64,000 nt of DNA from positions 1 through 64,000 of the forward strand of contig CAYOTO010000001.1 in assembly GCA_964406945.1 (NCBI GenBank), given 5' to 3'. The first letter of the stretch is position 1; each line of letters opens with the position of its first letter. The position numbers and the translations under genes are program-made. Below, piece by piece: positions 16,768 through 25,457 of this stretch. Origin of the DNA: UBA2266 sp964406945. GTDB taxonomy: Bacteria > Planctomycetota > Phycisphaerae > Sedimentisphaerales > Anaerobacaceae. The notes below the pieces were generated by a model that ran no database searches, was not told where the DNA came from, and saw nothing but the letters and a program-made list of their open reading frames with translations.

Positions 16768-17491
16768 TATAGTCGCCCAGGTCGGAGCTCAGCTTGATCT
16801 TCTGACTACGGACTTCGAGACCGTCGCACACAACCTCGCAAACGTGCGAACCGCCGGCTATAAGCGGAGAGTCAATTCTTTTTCCAGGACCCTTATCGAA
16901 GAAGACATAGGCTCCGATGCCGAAGTCGGCTATGAGATCGATGTGAATACGGCTTTCGATTTCTCGCAGGGCGGCCTGATGCAATCGCGGGACCCTTTGA
17001 ATTTGGCCCTGAACGGTAAAGGCTTTTTCACCCTGGAAACTCCCGACGGACCGCTTTACACCAGAAACGGCTCTTTCAAGCTCGATACCGAAGGCCGCAT
17101 CGTGGACCTGTCCGGTAGGTTCGTCGCCGGCGATAGCGGTCCCATTACCATACCGGCCACCGCCTCCATATCCGAAATAACCGTGTCCTCCGACGGCAGC
17201 ATCACAGCCGCGGGTCTGCCGGTGGGGAAATTCAAAATCTCCGATTTCGGAGAGGACGAAAAGAAACTCAAGACCGTAGGCAACTCCTGCTTCGTGGCGC
17301 CTCCGGAAATCAAGCCGGACGTACCGGAAGATACACAGGTCAAGCAGGGCTTCCGCGAAAACTCGAACGTAAACATCATGGAAGAACTGGTCAATATGAT
17401 GATGGTGACCAGGCTCTACCAGGCAAATATGAGCTTCGTATCCGTAAACAGGGATACCGCCAGCAGCATAATCGGCGTTGCAATGGGTTAA
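16760..17491 (+). CDS. flgF: Flagellar basal-body rod protein FlgF
   Basis: FlgF is a proximal or distal rod subunit. The 243 residues have the N-terminal rod signature (FETVAHNLANVRTAGYKRRV), a small beta-rich centre (FNLALNGKGFFTLETPDGPL is the FlgF/FlgG core) and the C-terminal helix (NIMEELVNMMMVTRLYQANM). Being first of the two adjacent short rod genes and less like FlgG, it is best called FlgF. A strong GGAGG lies ahead of the ATG inside the end of the PilZ gene. Confidence 0.88.
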   Translation: MSDIVAQVGAQLDLLTTDFETVAHNLANVRTAGYKRRVNSFSRTLIEEDIGSDAEVGYEIDVNTAFDFSQGGLMQSRDPLNLALNGKGFFTLETPDGPLYTRNGSFKLDTEGRIVDLSGRFVAGDSGPITIPATASISEITVSSDGSITAAGLPVGKFKISDFGEDEKKLKTVGNSCFVAPPEIKPDVPEDTQVKQGFRENSNVNIMEELVNMMMVTRLYQANMSFVSVNRDTASSIIGVAMG

Positions 17492-17533
17492 TCCCGCGAC
17501 CAATGCTGCGACTCAAGCAAGGAGAAATTTGAC

Positions 17534-18322
17534 ATGCTGAAGGCTTTCTCAACAGCGGCAACGGGCATGGCGGCCCAGCAGACAATGGTGGACGTGGCCG
17601 CCAATAACCTTGCCAACATCAATACGACGGGCTTCAAACGCAGCCAGGTCAACTTTCAGGATCTGTTGTATGTAAAGATGAGAGAAGCCGGCGCCGAACT
17701 CTTTACAGGCACGAAAAGCCCGACAGGTATCGAAGTCGGCAGCGGGGTTCACGTTGCTTCCTCGTCGAAGGTGTTCAGTCCGGGCGAACTCACTAACACC
17801 AACCGGCCGCTCGACGTGGCAATCAGCGGAGACGGTTTTTTTCAGGTTACAATGCCCGATGGAAGTACCGCATACACACGCGACGGAGCACTGCACCGGG
17901 GACCGAACGGCGAAATACTCACCCCTTCGGGTTTGCAGCTCAACCCGCCGCTCACGATTCCCACCGATGCCGCCGACGTAACGATCGGCAAGGACGGCAG
18001 TGTTAATGTAACGTCATCCACGGGCGATCAGTCGGTTGTCGGAACCATTCAACTGGCTCGCTTTCCCAATCCCGCCGGTCTTTCGAACATTGGAGATAAC
18101 CTCATGGTGGAGACCGAGGCCAGCGGCTCGGCCACGCAGGGCCGACCGGGCGATGCGGGCTTCGGTACACTTCAGAGCGGATTTCTGGAGAAGTCCAACG
18201 TGGAGATGATTACGGAACTCGTAAACCTCATTACCAGCCAGAGAGCCTACGAGGTGAGTTCTCGAACAATCAGAGCCGGAGATGAAATGCTTCGCAAAGC
18301 CATTCAGATAGCCAGATTCTAA
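17534..18322 (+). CDS. flgG: Flagellar distal rod protein FlgG
   Basis: FlgG forms the distal rod that crosses the periplasm. Its 262 residues are the expected length and nearly every family landmark is present: the N-terminal TAATGMAAQQTMVDVAANNL, then ANINTTGFKRSQVNFQDLLY, the central PLDVAISGDGFFQV and the C-terminal EMITELVNLITSQRAYEVSS. AAGGAG sits at the right distance before the ATG. It is followed 12 bases later by flgA. Confidence 0.97.
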   Translation: MLKAFSTAATGMAAQQTMVDVAANNLANINTTGFKRSQVNFQDLLYVKMREAGAELFTGTKSPTGIEVGSGVHVASSSKVFSPGELTNTNRPLDVAISGDGFFQVTMPDGSTAYTRDGALHRGPNGEILTPSGLQLNPPLTIPTDAADVTIGKDGSVNVTSSTGDQSVVGTIQLARFPNPAGLSNIGDNLMVETEASGSATQGRPGDAGFGTLQSGFLEKSNVEMITELVNLITSQRAYEVSSRTIRAGDEMLRKAIQIARF

Positions 18323-18334
18323 GCCGAGACAGAC

Positions 18335-19312
18335 ATGAACAAGAGACTATTTATTCTGTTAATATTTGCCGTTGCCGCCGGGGCGCGTGCAGCCGATTCC
18401 GTCGGATTTACAGCCTCGCCCCTGAGAATCCACCTGCCCCGCGAGATTGAAATAACCAATGACGTACCTACATTGTCTTCGGTGGCTATTCTGCTCGGCA
18501 ACGAGAATACGCTTAAGCAAATCGAGCCGATCACACTGGGTAAAATAGCGGCTCCCGGCCAGACGATTGTGGTCGACCGTTCGGTGATACTGAGCCGGCT
18601 GGCATCGGCCGGGATAGACACGGAGAATATTCTTTTCAGTGGTTCGGACCAGGTCAGCGTTTCGCGCCGCCACAGTATTATCAGGGCCGAACGCTTCGTA
18701 GAACTGGCCAAGGCGACAGTAATGAAGAACACTGATCCTAATTCCGTGTACACAGCCGAACCGATTCGCATACCTGAAGAACTGGTGCTGGCCGGTAAGG
18801 AAGTGGATGTTAATCTCATACCTTACATCCAGAAGAGCACAAGTCCGAACCTGTCGGTTGTAAATATAATCGCTTCCAACGAAGGCAGGGAAATTGCCAA
18901 GCGACAGGTTTCTTTTCGCTTAAAGTTCTACAAACGCTCCGTCGTGGCTGCGGTCGACATACTGCCCGGCCAGGTTATCACGGAAAAGAACACGAATCTG
19001 CACAGAACGATTTCGACAAATCCCGAAGCGGCCGACTGGACCCCGCCTTACGGCATGGTCGCCAGCCGCATGATTCCCGCCGACACCGTTGTCAAAAAGA
19101 GTATGGTGATCCCGGATACTCCGCAGACCCTCGTAAAGCGGAACCAAAACGTCATTATCAAGATCGATACCCTGGGCCTGCTGATTACTGCAATCGGCCG
19201 GACGCTGCAGGATGGAAAAGCCGGCGACTACATCAGGGTGCAAAACGTCGATTCCCAGCGCATCATCATTGTAAAAGTCAACGAAGACGGAACAGTTTCA
19301 CCCATATTCTAA
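18335..19312 (+). CDS. flgA: P-ring assembly chaperone FlgA
   Basis: FlgA is a periplasmic chaperone for P-ring (FlgI) assembly. The protein is 325 residues and has a signal peptide (RLFILLIFAVAAGARAADS), an N-terminal domain and a C-terminal SAF-type module (SVVAAVDILPGQVITEKNTN, then ending GDYIRVQNVDSQRIIIVKVN). It is longer than the roughly 220-residue enterobacterial FlgA because of its N-terminal extension. The position between flgG and flgH fits. Confidence 0.9.
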   Translation: MNKRLFILLIFAVAAGARAADSVGFTASPLRIHLPREIEITNDVPTLSSVAILLGNENTLKQIEPITLGKIAAPGQTIVVDRSVILSRLASAGIDTENILFSGSDQVSVSRRHSIIRAERFVELAKATVMKNTDPNSVYTAEPIRIPEELVLAGKEVDVNLIPYIQKSTSPNLSVVNIIASNEGREIAKRQVSFRLKFYKRSVVAAVDILPGQVITEKNTNLHRTISTNPEAADWTPPYGMVASRMIPADTVVKKSMVIPDTPQTLVKRNQNVIIKIDTLGLLITAIGRTLQDGKAGDYIRVQNVDSQRIIIVKVNEDGTVSPIF

Positions 19313-19321
19313 GGAGAACTG

Positions 19322-19939
19322 ATGAGATCCTCAGCAGTACGCGTCATTCTGGCATTCATGGTTCTTACAGCAGTCGTCGCTCCGGTTCGGGCCGGTTCGA
19401 TCTGGGCCAGGCGTGCACGCAACTCCAGGTCGCTGTATGCCGACGATACCGCCAGGAAAATAGGTGATACACTCACAATCCAGATCATCGAAGCCAGCAA
19501 AGTCGACAACAAAGCCAAGCGGGATCTTAAAAAAGAGGTGGACCGTTCGACAACCTGGAACGGCGAAGTGAATATCGACCATATTCTGCCGAGTATACCC
19601 GGCTTCACGATGGCCGCCGAATCCTCGAACCAGCTCACGGGCAAAGCCGACTACAAAGACGAACGCAATTTTACTGACAGAATCAGCGTTGTCGTGATCG
19701 ACGTTTTGCCCAACGGAAACCTGGTCGTGAAGGGCAGTCGCAGCCGCTCGATTGCGGGCGATATTCAGCACATCGAGGTCAGCGGTATCGTCAGGCCCGG
19801 CGATATCAGCTTCGGCAATGTCATAAGCAGCCAGCAGGTAGCCGAATTCAGGATCATAAGCAAGAACAGCGGCGTCGCCGATCCATACACCAAACCCGGC
19901 TGGCTTGGCGGCATCTTCGACATAATCTGGCCTTTCTAA
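19322..19939 (+). CDS. flgH: Flagellar L-ring protein FlgH, lacking the lipobox cysteine
   Basis: FlgH forms the L-ring in the outer membrane. The 205 residues include the family core (YADDTARKIGDTLTIQIIEA, PNGNLVVKGSRS, and SGIVRPGDISFGNVISSQQV). The signal peptide ends in an AxA-like site (VVAPVRAGS) and there is no Cys anywhere in the protein, whereas characterised FlgH is a lipoprotein. So this one is probably cleaved by signal peptidase I and held in the ring another way. flgA precedes it by 9 bases. Confidence 0.95.
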   Translation: MRSSAVRVILAFMVLTAVVAPVRAGSIWARRARNSRSLYADDTARKIGDTLTIQIIEASKVDNKAKRDLKKEVDRSTTWNGEVNIDHILPSIPGFTMAAESSNQLTGKADYKDERNFTDRISVVVIDVLPNGNLVVKGSRSRSIAGDIQHIEVSGIVRPGDISFGNVISSQQVAEFRIISKNSGVADPYTKPGWLGGIFDIIWPF

Positions 19940-19974
19940 GTTTCGCATTCAGCAATTATCAAAGAAATCCGGCA

Positions 19975-21108
19975 ATGAAAACGTACAAGAACAAATCGAG
20001 AATCCGCACTGTATCTTTGGCGCTGCTTATGGCGTGTTCTCTTTTTACTGGGGTTTCCAGTGCTGAGAGAATCAAGGATATTACCGAAATAGAAGGCGTC
20101 CGGGGCAACCCGCTCACCGGTTTTGGCCTGCTTGTCGGACTCTCCGATACGGGCGATACGACTTTGCCGTCGCGTCAAATGCTGACCAGTTTGCTCAGGC
20201 GTGAAAACATCAACGTCGAGCCTTCAGATCTGCTCGGAGGCAATGTCGCCGTCGTTACGGTTACCGCTCAACTCGGGCCGTTTCATCGCGAAGGAATGCG
20301 AATCGATGTCGACGTATCGTCGTTCGGCGATGCCGAAAGCCTCCAGGGGGGCATGCTGCTGGATACCGAACTGAAAGGTCTTGACGGGCAGGTTTACGCC
20401 GTGGCCGCCGGGCCGATTTCACTCGGAGGTTGGGGCGCCTCGGGAAGTCAGGCCTCGGTCAGCAAGAACCATCTGACCGTAGGAAGAATCCCGGGCGGTG
20501 CGATCGTCGAAAGAGCCGAACTGTCCGAATTCTGGAAAACGACGCCATTGGGAAGGTATACAACCCTTCTGCTCAGGAACAGCGATTTTACCACGGTCGA
20601 AAGAATCCGCCAGGCAATCAACAAGATATTTCCCGACGTAGCCCGCGTTGTAGATGCGGGCGCCGTTCGCATCAGAATACCTGACGACCTTTCGCCGGAA
20701 GAAATTCCTGCTTTCATAGACCAGATATCGCTGCTGGAGGTTAAAGTCGATTCTCCGGCCGTGGTTGTGATTAATGAAAAAACCGGAACGATCGTAGTCG
20801 GCGAAAACGTCGGAATATCTTCGGTAGCCATCAGCCAGGGCAGTCTGGTCGTCAAGGTCAAAGAAACCGAAATGGTCTCACAGCCGACGGCTCCGTTCTC
20901 GAACGCCGGTACGACCGAACGCGTTCCTGACACCATAATAGGCGTAGAGGAGAAGGAGACCCACCTTATTCCGGTGCAGCATGCGGTCACAATTTCCGAA
21001 CTCGCCAAGGCCCTTAACGCCATCGGCGCAACACCCAGAGACCTGGTCGCCATTTTTAACGCTCTCAAGAAAGCCGGCGCTCTGCAGGCCCGAATAGAAC
21101 CGATGTAA
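19975..21108 (+). CDS. flgI: Flagellar P-ring protein FlgI
   Basis: FlgI builds the peptidoglycan-associated P-ring around the rod. The 377 residues match the family, with a signal peptide (residues 1-30) then the diagnostic ERIKDITEIEGVRGNPLTGF, GLLVGLSDTGD, a central TVGRIPGGAIVERAE block and a C-terminal LAKALNAIGATPRDLVAIFN. Presence of FlgI and FlgH together shows a rod crossing peptidoglycan and an outer membrane. It is 13 bases ahead of flgJ. Confidence 0.98.
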   Translation: MKTYKNKSRIRTVSLALLMACSLFTGVSSAERIKDITEIEGVRGNPLTGFGLLVGLSDTGDTTLPSRQMLTSLLRRENINVEPSDLLGGNVAVVTVTAQLGPFHREGMRIDVDVSSFGDAESLQGGMLLDTELKGLDGQVYAVAAGPISLGGWGASGSQASVSKNHLTVGRIPGGAIVERAELSEFWKTTPLGRYTTLLLRNSDFTTVERIRQAINKIFPDVARVVDAGAVRIRIPDDLSPEEIPAFIDQISLLEVKVDSPAVVVINEKTGTIVVGENVGISSVAISQGSLVVKVKETEMVSQPTAPFSNAGTTERVPDTIIGVEEKETHLIPVQHAVTISELAKALNAIGATPRDLVAIFNALKKAGALQARIEPM

Positions 21109-21121
21109 AGAGGACCAAACA

Positions 21122-21478
21122 ATGAACATCGACAAAATGCTCCTTACAAGCCCCGCTGCGACTCCTAACATGCTCGGCAATGCCGAAGCAGCCGGAAACG
21201 GCCCCGAAGACAAGAAGATGCGCTTCGCCAAAGATTTCGAGGCGGTGCTGCTTAATCGGCTGTGCGGGGAAATGAAGAACACAATCGGCAACTGGGGCCT
21301 GGAGAAGAGCAGCGGTTCCGACCAGATAAACGGTATTTTCTACATGATGCTTTCCCAATCACTTGCCGACCAGGGCGGACTGGGGCTCTGGAAAGACATT
21401 TACAGGAGCATCAGTGATACGAATCCGACAGCCGGCGCGGCTTCGGTTGATCAGGCCGGGGATAATTATGGCGGTTGA
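21122..21478 (+). CDS. flgJ: FlgJ rod-binding protein, single-domain form
   Basis: This 118-residue protein matches only the N-terminal rod-binding domain of FlgJ (RFAKDFEAVLLNRLCGEMKN, then INGIFYMMLSQSLADQGGLG). It caps the rod during its assembly. The muramidase domain found in gammaproteobacterial FlgJ is absent, so a separate enzyme must open the peptidoglycan. Its stop overlaps the start of the FlgN gene by 11 bases. Confidence 0.93.
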   Translation: MNIDKMLLTSPAATPNMLGNAEAAGNGPEDKKMRFAKDFEAVLLNRLCGEMKNTIGNWGLEKSSGSDQINGIFYMMLSQSLADQGGLGLWKDIYRSISDTNPTAGAASVDQAGDNYGG

Positions 21479-22022
21479 TGCAGAGCTTACACAAAGGTTG
21501 ACGCAGAATATGCCTGCGGTGCTTAGAGAATGCATCGAAACGCTCCTGCATGCGCTCGAGTCGGATATCAAACATATCGAAAGAAGCATCGAATGGCTTA
21601 ACGATTTGCGCGCATTTGTAATCAAACGCGACGACGAAGCTCTGGCGGGCCTGCTCAACACAATCAGGTCGGAATCCGATGCCTACTGCGCAAACGAGAT
21701 TAAGAGACAGTCAGCAAGGCAAGCTATAGCCGCCGAAATCGGCTGTGCGGTTGACGACTTAACACTCACCAGACTAATAGCCATTCTGCCGGGCGAAGTC
21801 AGCGAGCCAATAGCCGCAATGAAGGCCAGACTCACAGAGCTGACGGGTATGCTGAAGAACGAGCACCGTGCCACCGCTGTGCTGCTGGCGGACGCCGCTC
21901 GATTTAACAGCGCATTGCTGACACAAGTGCTCAATATCGGCGAAACAAGTGCAGTTACTTACGGCTCAGACGGCTCCACCGGGGCCCGCAGCGGCACCGC
22001 TTTCGTTGACATGCAGTTTTAA
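21468..22022 (+). CDS. flgN: FlgN-type chaperone for FlgK and FlgL
   Basis: I start this gene at the ATG at 21,468 (184 residues); the reading frame reaches back to 21,363, but that extension overlaps most of the end of flgJ and is Arg/Pro-rich nonsense. The protein is helical throughout (ALESDIKHIERSIEWLNDLR, ARLTELTGMLKNEHRATAVL) and ends in a polar Gly/Ser-rich tail, the layout of FlgN, the cytosolic export chaperone of hook-filament junction proteins. It lies immediately before flgK and flgL, its expected clients. Confidence 0.85.
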   Translation: MAVDAELTQRLTQNMPAVLRECIETLLHALESDIKHIERSIEWLNDLRAFVIKRDDEALAGLLNTIRSESDAYCANEIKRQSARQAIAAEIGCAVDDLTLTRLIAILPGEVSEPIAAMKARLTELTGMLKNEHRATAVLLADAARFNSALLTQVLNIGETSAVTYGSDGSTGARSGTAFVDMQF

Positions 22023-22073
22023 GGTCGCAGTTGCCGCCGCAAACAAAGTGGAATTAGAGACGGATTAGAGTAA

Positions 22074-24044
22074 ATGGCCAATTATACGATAGGCCTTTCA
22101 GGATTGAATGCCGCACAACGCGCTCTGGAGGTGGTTGGCAACAATATAGCCAACGCCGCCACCGAGGGCTATCACCGTCAGCGCGTCGACTTAACGACCG
22201 CATATTCTTCGCAAACGGGTTCGGTATCGGTTGGAGGGGGAGTTAACGTCAAAGGCGTAACCAGAGCGGTTGATACGCTGCTGGAGCAGGAAATCGTGCG
22301 TCAGAAATCTTCACTGAAGCACGTTTCAACCGAAGTTGACATGTTAAGCTCCGTAGAAACCGCTTTGGGCGAACTCTCAGGCGAAACCGGCGGGCTTAAT
22401 ATTCTCATGGACAAATTCTTCGCTTCGCTGACGGACCTTGCGGCCCATCCCAATGACGCTATATGGCAGAATCAGGTCCTAACACACGCCCAGTCCGTCG
22501 CGAATCAGTTCAGGACGCTGGGCGATTTTCTGCAGGACCTGCAGACCCAGATCAAACTCGAAGTCGAGAACACGGTTAAGACAATAAACTCTCTTTCGTC
22601 AAAAATCGCCGAATTGAATTCAAACATCAAGAAGATCGAACTCAGCGGCGGTTCAGCCAACAACCTCAAGGACCAGCGGGATCAGACCATCGTCGAGTTA
22701 TCCGAACTGGCCGGCGTCCGGACGCAGGCAAGAGACCACGGAGTTGTGGACGTTACGGTCGCCGGGCTGCCGTTGGTAATGGGAATGTTCTCGACCGACC
22801 TTACTTCCGATTTTGATTCGGACGGCAAACTCGGAATTTCCCTTAAAGACGCTGCGAGTTTAGAAACGAATGTCGAAGGCGGCAGAATCGGAGGTCTGCT
22901 TTCTCTGGCAAACAACTTAATAAGCAAGGCCGACGCCGACCTGGATAAACTTGCCTCCGCAGTGATCAGCAAGGTGAACCAATACCACGTTCAGGGTGTA
23001 GGTCCGGCCGGGTCGTTCACAACCCTGACCGGCAGTATCATGTCCGGCAGTGATATGAGCGCTTACAAGCCGCCGATTACGGCCGGGGAATTCTACATAA
23101 GAGTTACAGACAGTGCGACAGGGGATATTTCCCGGCATAAAATAGCCGTAGACCCCGCCTCCGATACTCTCGCGACCGTGGCTTCCAAGATAGACGCGCT
23201 CACCGGCGTCAGTGCTTCGGCTGCATCATCGAAACTTACCATCAGCGCACAGGCCGGTTATAAGTTCGACTTTGTTCCCGCCGTGCTCAGTGAACCGACC
23301 AAGAGCACCCTCAATGGAAGCAGTCCGCCGAGTATCGAGATATCCGGCATTTACGCCGATTCGGCTAACGATACGATCAAATTCGCCGCATCAGGCGCGG
23401 GAACCGTCGGCAACGGCACACTTCAGTTATCCGTAACCAACGGTGCAGGCAGTACTCTGGCCAATTTGAGCATCGGTTCCGGGTATGCTCCCGGTGATAC
23501 GATCACTCTGGAGAACGGTCTCAAAATATCCGTCGGCGCGGGCGATTTCGCTGCGGCAGACAGCTTCGAAGCTGATGTCTTTACCGATACCGACACATCC
23601 GGCCTGCTTTCCACCGTTGGAATCAACGCTTTCTTTACCGGCAGCGGAGCCGACGATATAGCAGTTGCTTCGGTGCTTCTCGATGATCCGAGGCGAATAG
23701 CCAGTGCAGCCGGTCCCGACATGACGGACAACACCGTGGCCCGCCAGATGGCCGGAGCCGGCTCAGAGTCTGTGAGCACATTGAACAACCAGAGCTGCGG
23801 TGATTTCTACCGGCGCTTCGTTACCGACATTGGCCAGAACGTACAATTAAAGAAGATGCGATCGGAAAACATGGCGTCAATGGTCGAAAGTCTCAGCGAA
23901 AAACAGGCGCAGCTCAGCGGCGTAGACATAAACGATGAAGCCGCACAGATGCTCGTGTTCGAGCAGATATTCCAGGCAATGTCGAAGTACCTGGCCACGG
24001 TTCAGAACTCGGTAGCAACCATGATGCAGATTGTAGGTTCCTGA
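22074..24044 (+). CDS. flgK: Hook-filament junction protein FlgK (HAP1)
   Basis: FlgK is the first hook-filament junction protein. The 656-residue sequence starts with the signature IGLSGLNAAQRALEVVGNNI followed by ANAATEGYHRQRVDL, has long coiled helices around 150-230 and ends with the partner helix (EQIFQAMSKYLATVQNSVAT). The variable middle (about 330-560) is Ser/Thr/Ala/Gly-rich beta sequence and makes the protein longer than the enterobacterial one. Such exposed Ser/Thr domains could be glycosylation targets, which is speculative. It is 18 bases before flgL. Confidence 0.97.
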   Translation: MANYTIGLSGLNAAQRALEVVGNNIANAATEGYHRQRVDLTTAYSSQTGSVSVGGGVNVKGVTRAVDTLLEQEIVRQKSSLKHVSTEVDMLSSVETALGELSGETGGLNILMDKFFASLTDLAAHPNDAIWQNQVLTHAQSVANQFRTLGDFLQDLQTQIKLEVENTVKTINSLSSKIAELNSNIKKIELSGGSANNLKDQRDQTIVELSELAGVRTQARDHGVVDVTVAGLPLVMGMFSTDLTSDFDSDGKLGISLKDAASLETNVEGGRIGGLLSLANNLISKADADLDKLASAVISKVNQYHVQGVGPAGSFTTLTGSIMSGSDMSAYKPPITAGEFYIRVTDSATGDISRHKIAVDPASDTLATVASKIDALTGVSASAASSKLTISAQAGYKFDFVPAVLSEPTKSTLNGSSPPSIEISGIYADSANDTIKFAASGAGTVGNGTLQLSVTNGAGSTLANLSIGSGYAPGDTITLENGLKISVGAGDFAAADSFEADVFTDTDTSGLLSTVGINAFFTGSGADDIAVASVLLDDPRRIASAAGPDMTDNTVARQMAGAGSESVSTLNNQSCGDFYRRFVTDIGQNVQLKKMRSENMASMVESLSEKQAQLSGVDINDEAAQMLVFEQIFQAMSKYLATVQNSVATMMQIVGS

Positions 24045-24062
24045 ATAACACACCGGAGATTT

Positions 24063-25247
24063 ATGGGCGGAACACTCAACAGCATATACAACAGCGTGAG
24101 CTTTGCACTGCAAACCCATACCGAAGCCATGGCGAGGCTGCAGGAGCAGGCCTCTACCGGCTCACGTATAAACCGGAGTTCGGACGATCCTTCTTCTGCT
24201 TACCGCGTTCTGACGCTCAAATCCCGCCAGAGGTCGCTCGAAAAATACATGGAGCACATCGATGAAACCGCCAGCACCCTGGAAATGTCTTTGAATGTCG
24301 TTCAGAATATGGCCGATCGTCTGGCTCAGGAGAAGGTGCGGCTCACGCAGATTATAAGCGGAACTTACACCCAGGAGGCAAGAGACCGTATATCCGAAGG
24401 CGTCAATGATGCTCTCGAACAACTTGTCTCCCTTGCCAACACGCGCCACATGGAGCAGTACCTTTTTGGCGGCACCAGTACATCCTCTGCGCCTTACCAG
24501 GTGCAGCGCACCAACGGAAAGATTACCGCTGTAAACTATGTTGGCAGCAAGGAAAACCGCAAGATCGAGGTGGCCCCGGGTGTGGACTACACCGGTTTAA
24601 ACGTCGGGGACGATGTTTTCAGATCGCAGAATCGAAGCGCCCCGGTATTTCTGGGCGGTACGGGTGCAAAAGCCGGAACTGGAACTTCGAGCGTACGCGG
24701 CGATGTCTGGCTTACCGTTACCGACAAGAACAACGACGGTACTTTCGAATTGTCGATTGATGACGGACTGACGTCTGTTGACGCCGACGGAACGGCCAAC
24801 CAGGCACTCGTGGATTCGAGAACGGGCAAAGTGCTCTATGTCGACACCACCGCAATAGCACAGACCGGTACCGAAATGGTCCGAGTACCCGGTACGTACG
24901 ACGCCTTTAACACTCTGATCAGTCTCAGGGATTTGCTCAGCAATCAGAAGGGTCTCAGCGAAGCCCAGATGGACAAATACCGCAGTGCAGCCGTGGATTC
25001 CCTGGAAGAAGTTCGTTCTCTGCTGGTGCAGGAATCGGTTTCTATGGGCTCGAAGGTCCAATTCCTCGACAATCTCAAGACTTCGCTCGAAGATATGAAG
25101 TTCGATACTTCCGACGCAGCTAGCACGCTCCAGGACGCCGACGTTACCCAGATTGCCATAGATCTGTCCAGACGCGAGGTTCTCTACCAGATGTCGCTTT
25201 CCGTCGCCGGGAAGTTGCTGTCGGTATCGCTTCTGGACTTTATCTAG
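24063..25247 (+). CDS. flgL: Hook-filament junction protein FlgL (HAP3)
   Basis: FlgL joins the junction to the filament. The 394 residues have flagellin-like ends: TEAMARLQEQASTGSRINRS then SDDPSSAYRVLTLKSR at the N-terminus, and AIDLSRREVLYQMSLSVAGK at the C-terminus. The centre carries a beta domain (about 130-270). It is the last gene of the sigma-54-driven hook operon. The usual followers fliW and csrA are not here; the glycan island begins instead. Confidence 0.96.
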   Translation: MGGTLNSIYNSVSFALQTHTEAMARLQEQASTGSRINRSSDDPSSAYRVLTLKSRQRSLEKYMEHIDETASTLEMSLNVVQNMADRLAQEKVRLTQIISGTYTQEARDRISEGVNDALEQLVSLANTRHMEQYLFGGTSTSSAPYQVQRTNGKITAVNYVGSKENRKIEVAPGVDYTGLNVGDDVFRSQNRSAPVFLGGTGAKAGTGTSSVRGDVWLTVTDKNNDGTFELSIDDGLTSVDADGTANQALVDSRTGKVLYVDTTAIAQTGTEMVRVPGTYDAFNTLISLRDLLSNQKGLSEAQMDKYRSAAVDSLEEVRSLLVQESVSMGSKVQFLDNLKTSLEDMKFDTSDAASTLQDADVTQIAIDLSRREVLYQMSLSVAGKLLSVSLLDFI

Positions 25248-25357
25248 GCCCCGCCGCGACGGCAAAACTGACCGTTTGCGCAACACTTCTGTTTGATATC
25301 CATACAGATTTTTCCCGCATACCCGGATATCGATGAAAAAAAGCCGATTTTTGCCTC

Positions 25358-25373
25358 CGGCACGGAATTTGCA
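25358..25373 (+). promoter_or_regulatory. Sigma-54 promoter ahead of the glycan island
   Basis: CGGCACGGAATTTGCA matches the -24/-12 consensus TGGCACG-N4-TTGCA at every key base except the first, with GG at 25,359-25,360 and GC at 25,371-25,372 (12-base offset). It lies in a 210-base gap between flgL and the TPR-glycosyltransferase gene, and would give a leader of about 70 bases, similar to the other two sigma-54 sites in the window. Confidence 0.82.
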
Positions 25374-25457
25374 CGTATTTTCGCTGTGACGGTTTGCAGT
25401 CGCCAAACAGGGTCTGTCCGTTTGGACGGCCCGAAATCAGAAAAGGAGCACTATATA

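Noticed and set aside
25248..25300. Terminator after flgL
   Set aside because: A short GCCG-CGA-CGGC stem at 25,253-25,263 is followed by As, not Ts; too weak to call.
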